Below are positions 63,530 through 64,000 of a stretch of DNA of 64,000 bases, piece by piece. A model generated the notes under the pieces. It did not search any database and was not told where the DNA came from. It saw only the letters and a list, made by a program, of their open reading frames with translations. Origin of the DNA: Amyelois transitella. Lineage: Eukaryota > Arthropoda > Insecta > Lepidoptera > Pyralidae. The translations under genes and the position numbers were made by a program. The stretch is from positions 8,293,501 through 8,357,500 of the forward strand of contig NC_083506.1 in NCBI RefSeq assembly GCF_032362555.1, read 5' to 3'. Each line of letters begins with the position of its first letter. The stretch's first letter is position 1.

Positions 63530-64000
63530 CTAAAAAGGATAGAATTATTTTTAATTTGGTGACCCAAGTGATATGCAAAAGGTGGATATGCTTATTGCAT
63601 TCTCTATAGTATATGCCGTAGTAGGTACTTAGGCTTATTGGTGCCATGTGGTCCCCGGCACCAATAAAATAAATAATAGGAGAACCACCAACCTTCTCTT
63701 TCCCATGGATGTCGTAAAAGGCGACTAAAGTATAGGCTATTTGAATCTTAATTCCATCATCAAGCCAAAAAGCTGAAAGGCCACGTTCAGCTTTTTGGCT
63801 TGAGACAGAGCCAACAGTCTCTTCAAGACTGTTGTCTCTGTCTACCCCGTAAGGTGTACAGACATGGTTATATGTATGTATGTGCTTAGGTATTTCAACG
63901 TCTTTGAGCAGGTTGAGAAATCTAATGCTGTAATTGCTAATCGCTTCATCCACATTTATCACTCCCTTCATGCTAACTTCGGTTTAGGGTGATCTTGATT
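63530..64000. other. Repeat-filled right end of the window
   Basis: Besides the family A element, the last 60 bases (CGCTTCATCCACATTTATCA onward) match the retroelement tail family on -. The ORF of 153 codons through this stretch on - is built from repeat sequence. No upstream exon of the basic-protein gene was recognised. Confidence 0.5.
63640..63880 (-). repeat. SINE-like repeat family A, full length with internal inverted duplications
   Basis: It includes the start region TGGTGCCATGTGGTCCCCGG, then GTCGTAAAAGGCGACTAAAG and TCTACCCCGTAAGG. Inside, a 16-bp perfect palindrome pair (63762-63777 with 63786-63801) and an 18-bp pair with one mismatch (63803-63820 with 63826-63843) show that the head region was copied in inverted form. 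Confidence 0.8.

Noticed and set aside
63510-63971. 153-codon ORF on -
   Set aside because: It runs through a family A repeat and other repeat sequence. Only its extreme end overlaps the real exon, in a region after a splice acceptor.

Overview
This window is animal nuclear DNA, almost certainly from a ditrysian moth or butterfly. It is AT-rich, its genes are split by GT-AG introns, and it carries many copies of repeats typical of Lepidoptera: a short interspersed family with the core GGGGTAGACAGAGCCAACAG, non-LTR retrotransposon tails, Helitron-like debris and a tRNA-headed SINE. There is no bacterial, viral or organellar gene organisation. Gene models were assembled by hand from open exons, splice sites and phase agreement.

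Left third (1-22.6 kb): a small cluster of secreted-protein genes around one housekeeping-type gene. (1) A 5'-truncated EndoU-type endoribonuclease gene on + (1-2894). (2) A complete nine-exon NT5DC2/NT5DC3-like HAD nucleotidase-family gene on + (6060-13605), with a likely mitochondrial presequence and three TATCGATA elements upstream. (3) A complete six-exon EndoU paralogue on - (19872-16024) with the same intron phases as the first copy. It appears to have lost two of the three catalytic residues. (4) Divergent from it, a two-exon secreted proline-rich protein on + (21604-22466).

Middle (22.6-52 kb): mostly non-coding. It holds two back-to-back long hairpins (23305-23440), scattered repeats, a TATA-containing promoter with a spliced-looking non-coding first exon (32144-32369), an isolated thrombospondin type-1-like exon (36722-36868), and an unusually high density of GAAAGTG motifs.

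Right part (52-64 kb): a membrane-anchored zona pellucida (ZP) domain protein on + (52296-60970, one 6.9 kb coding intron), probably a component of the apical extracellular matrix or cuticle. The 32 kb promoter could be its distal start. Converging on it from - are three exons of an unrecognised basic, Arg/Ser-rich protein (63529-61694), none of which is a long ORF.

The strongest novelties are the apparently catalytically dead EndoU paralogue, the twin hairpins, the unlisted minus-strand gene, the orphan TSP1-like exon, and the GAAAGTG-rich block in front of and inside the ZP gene.
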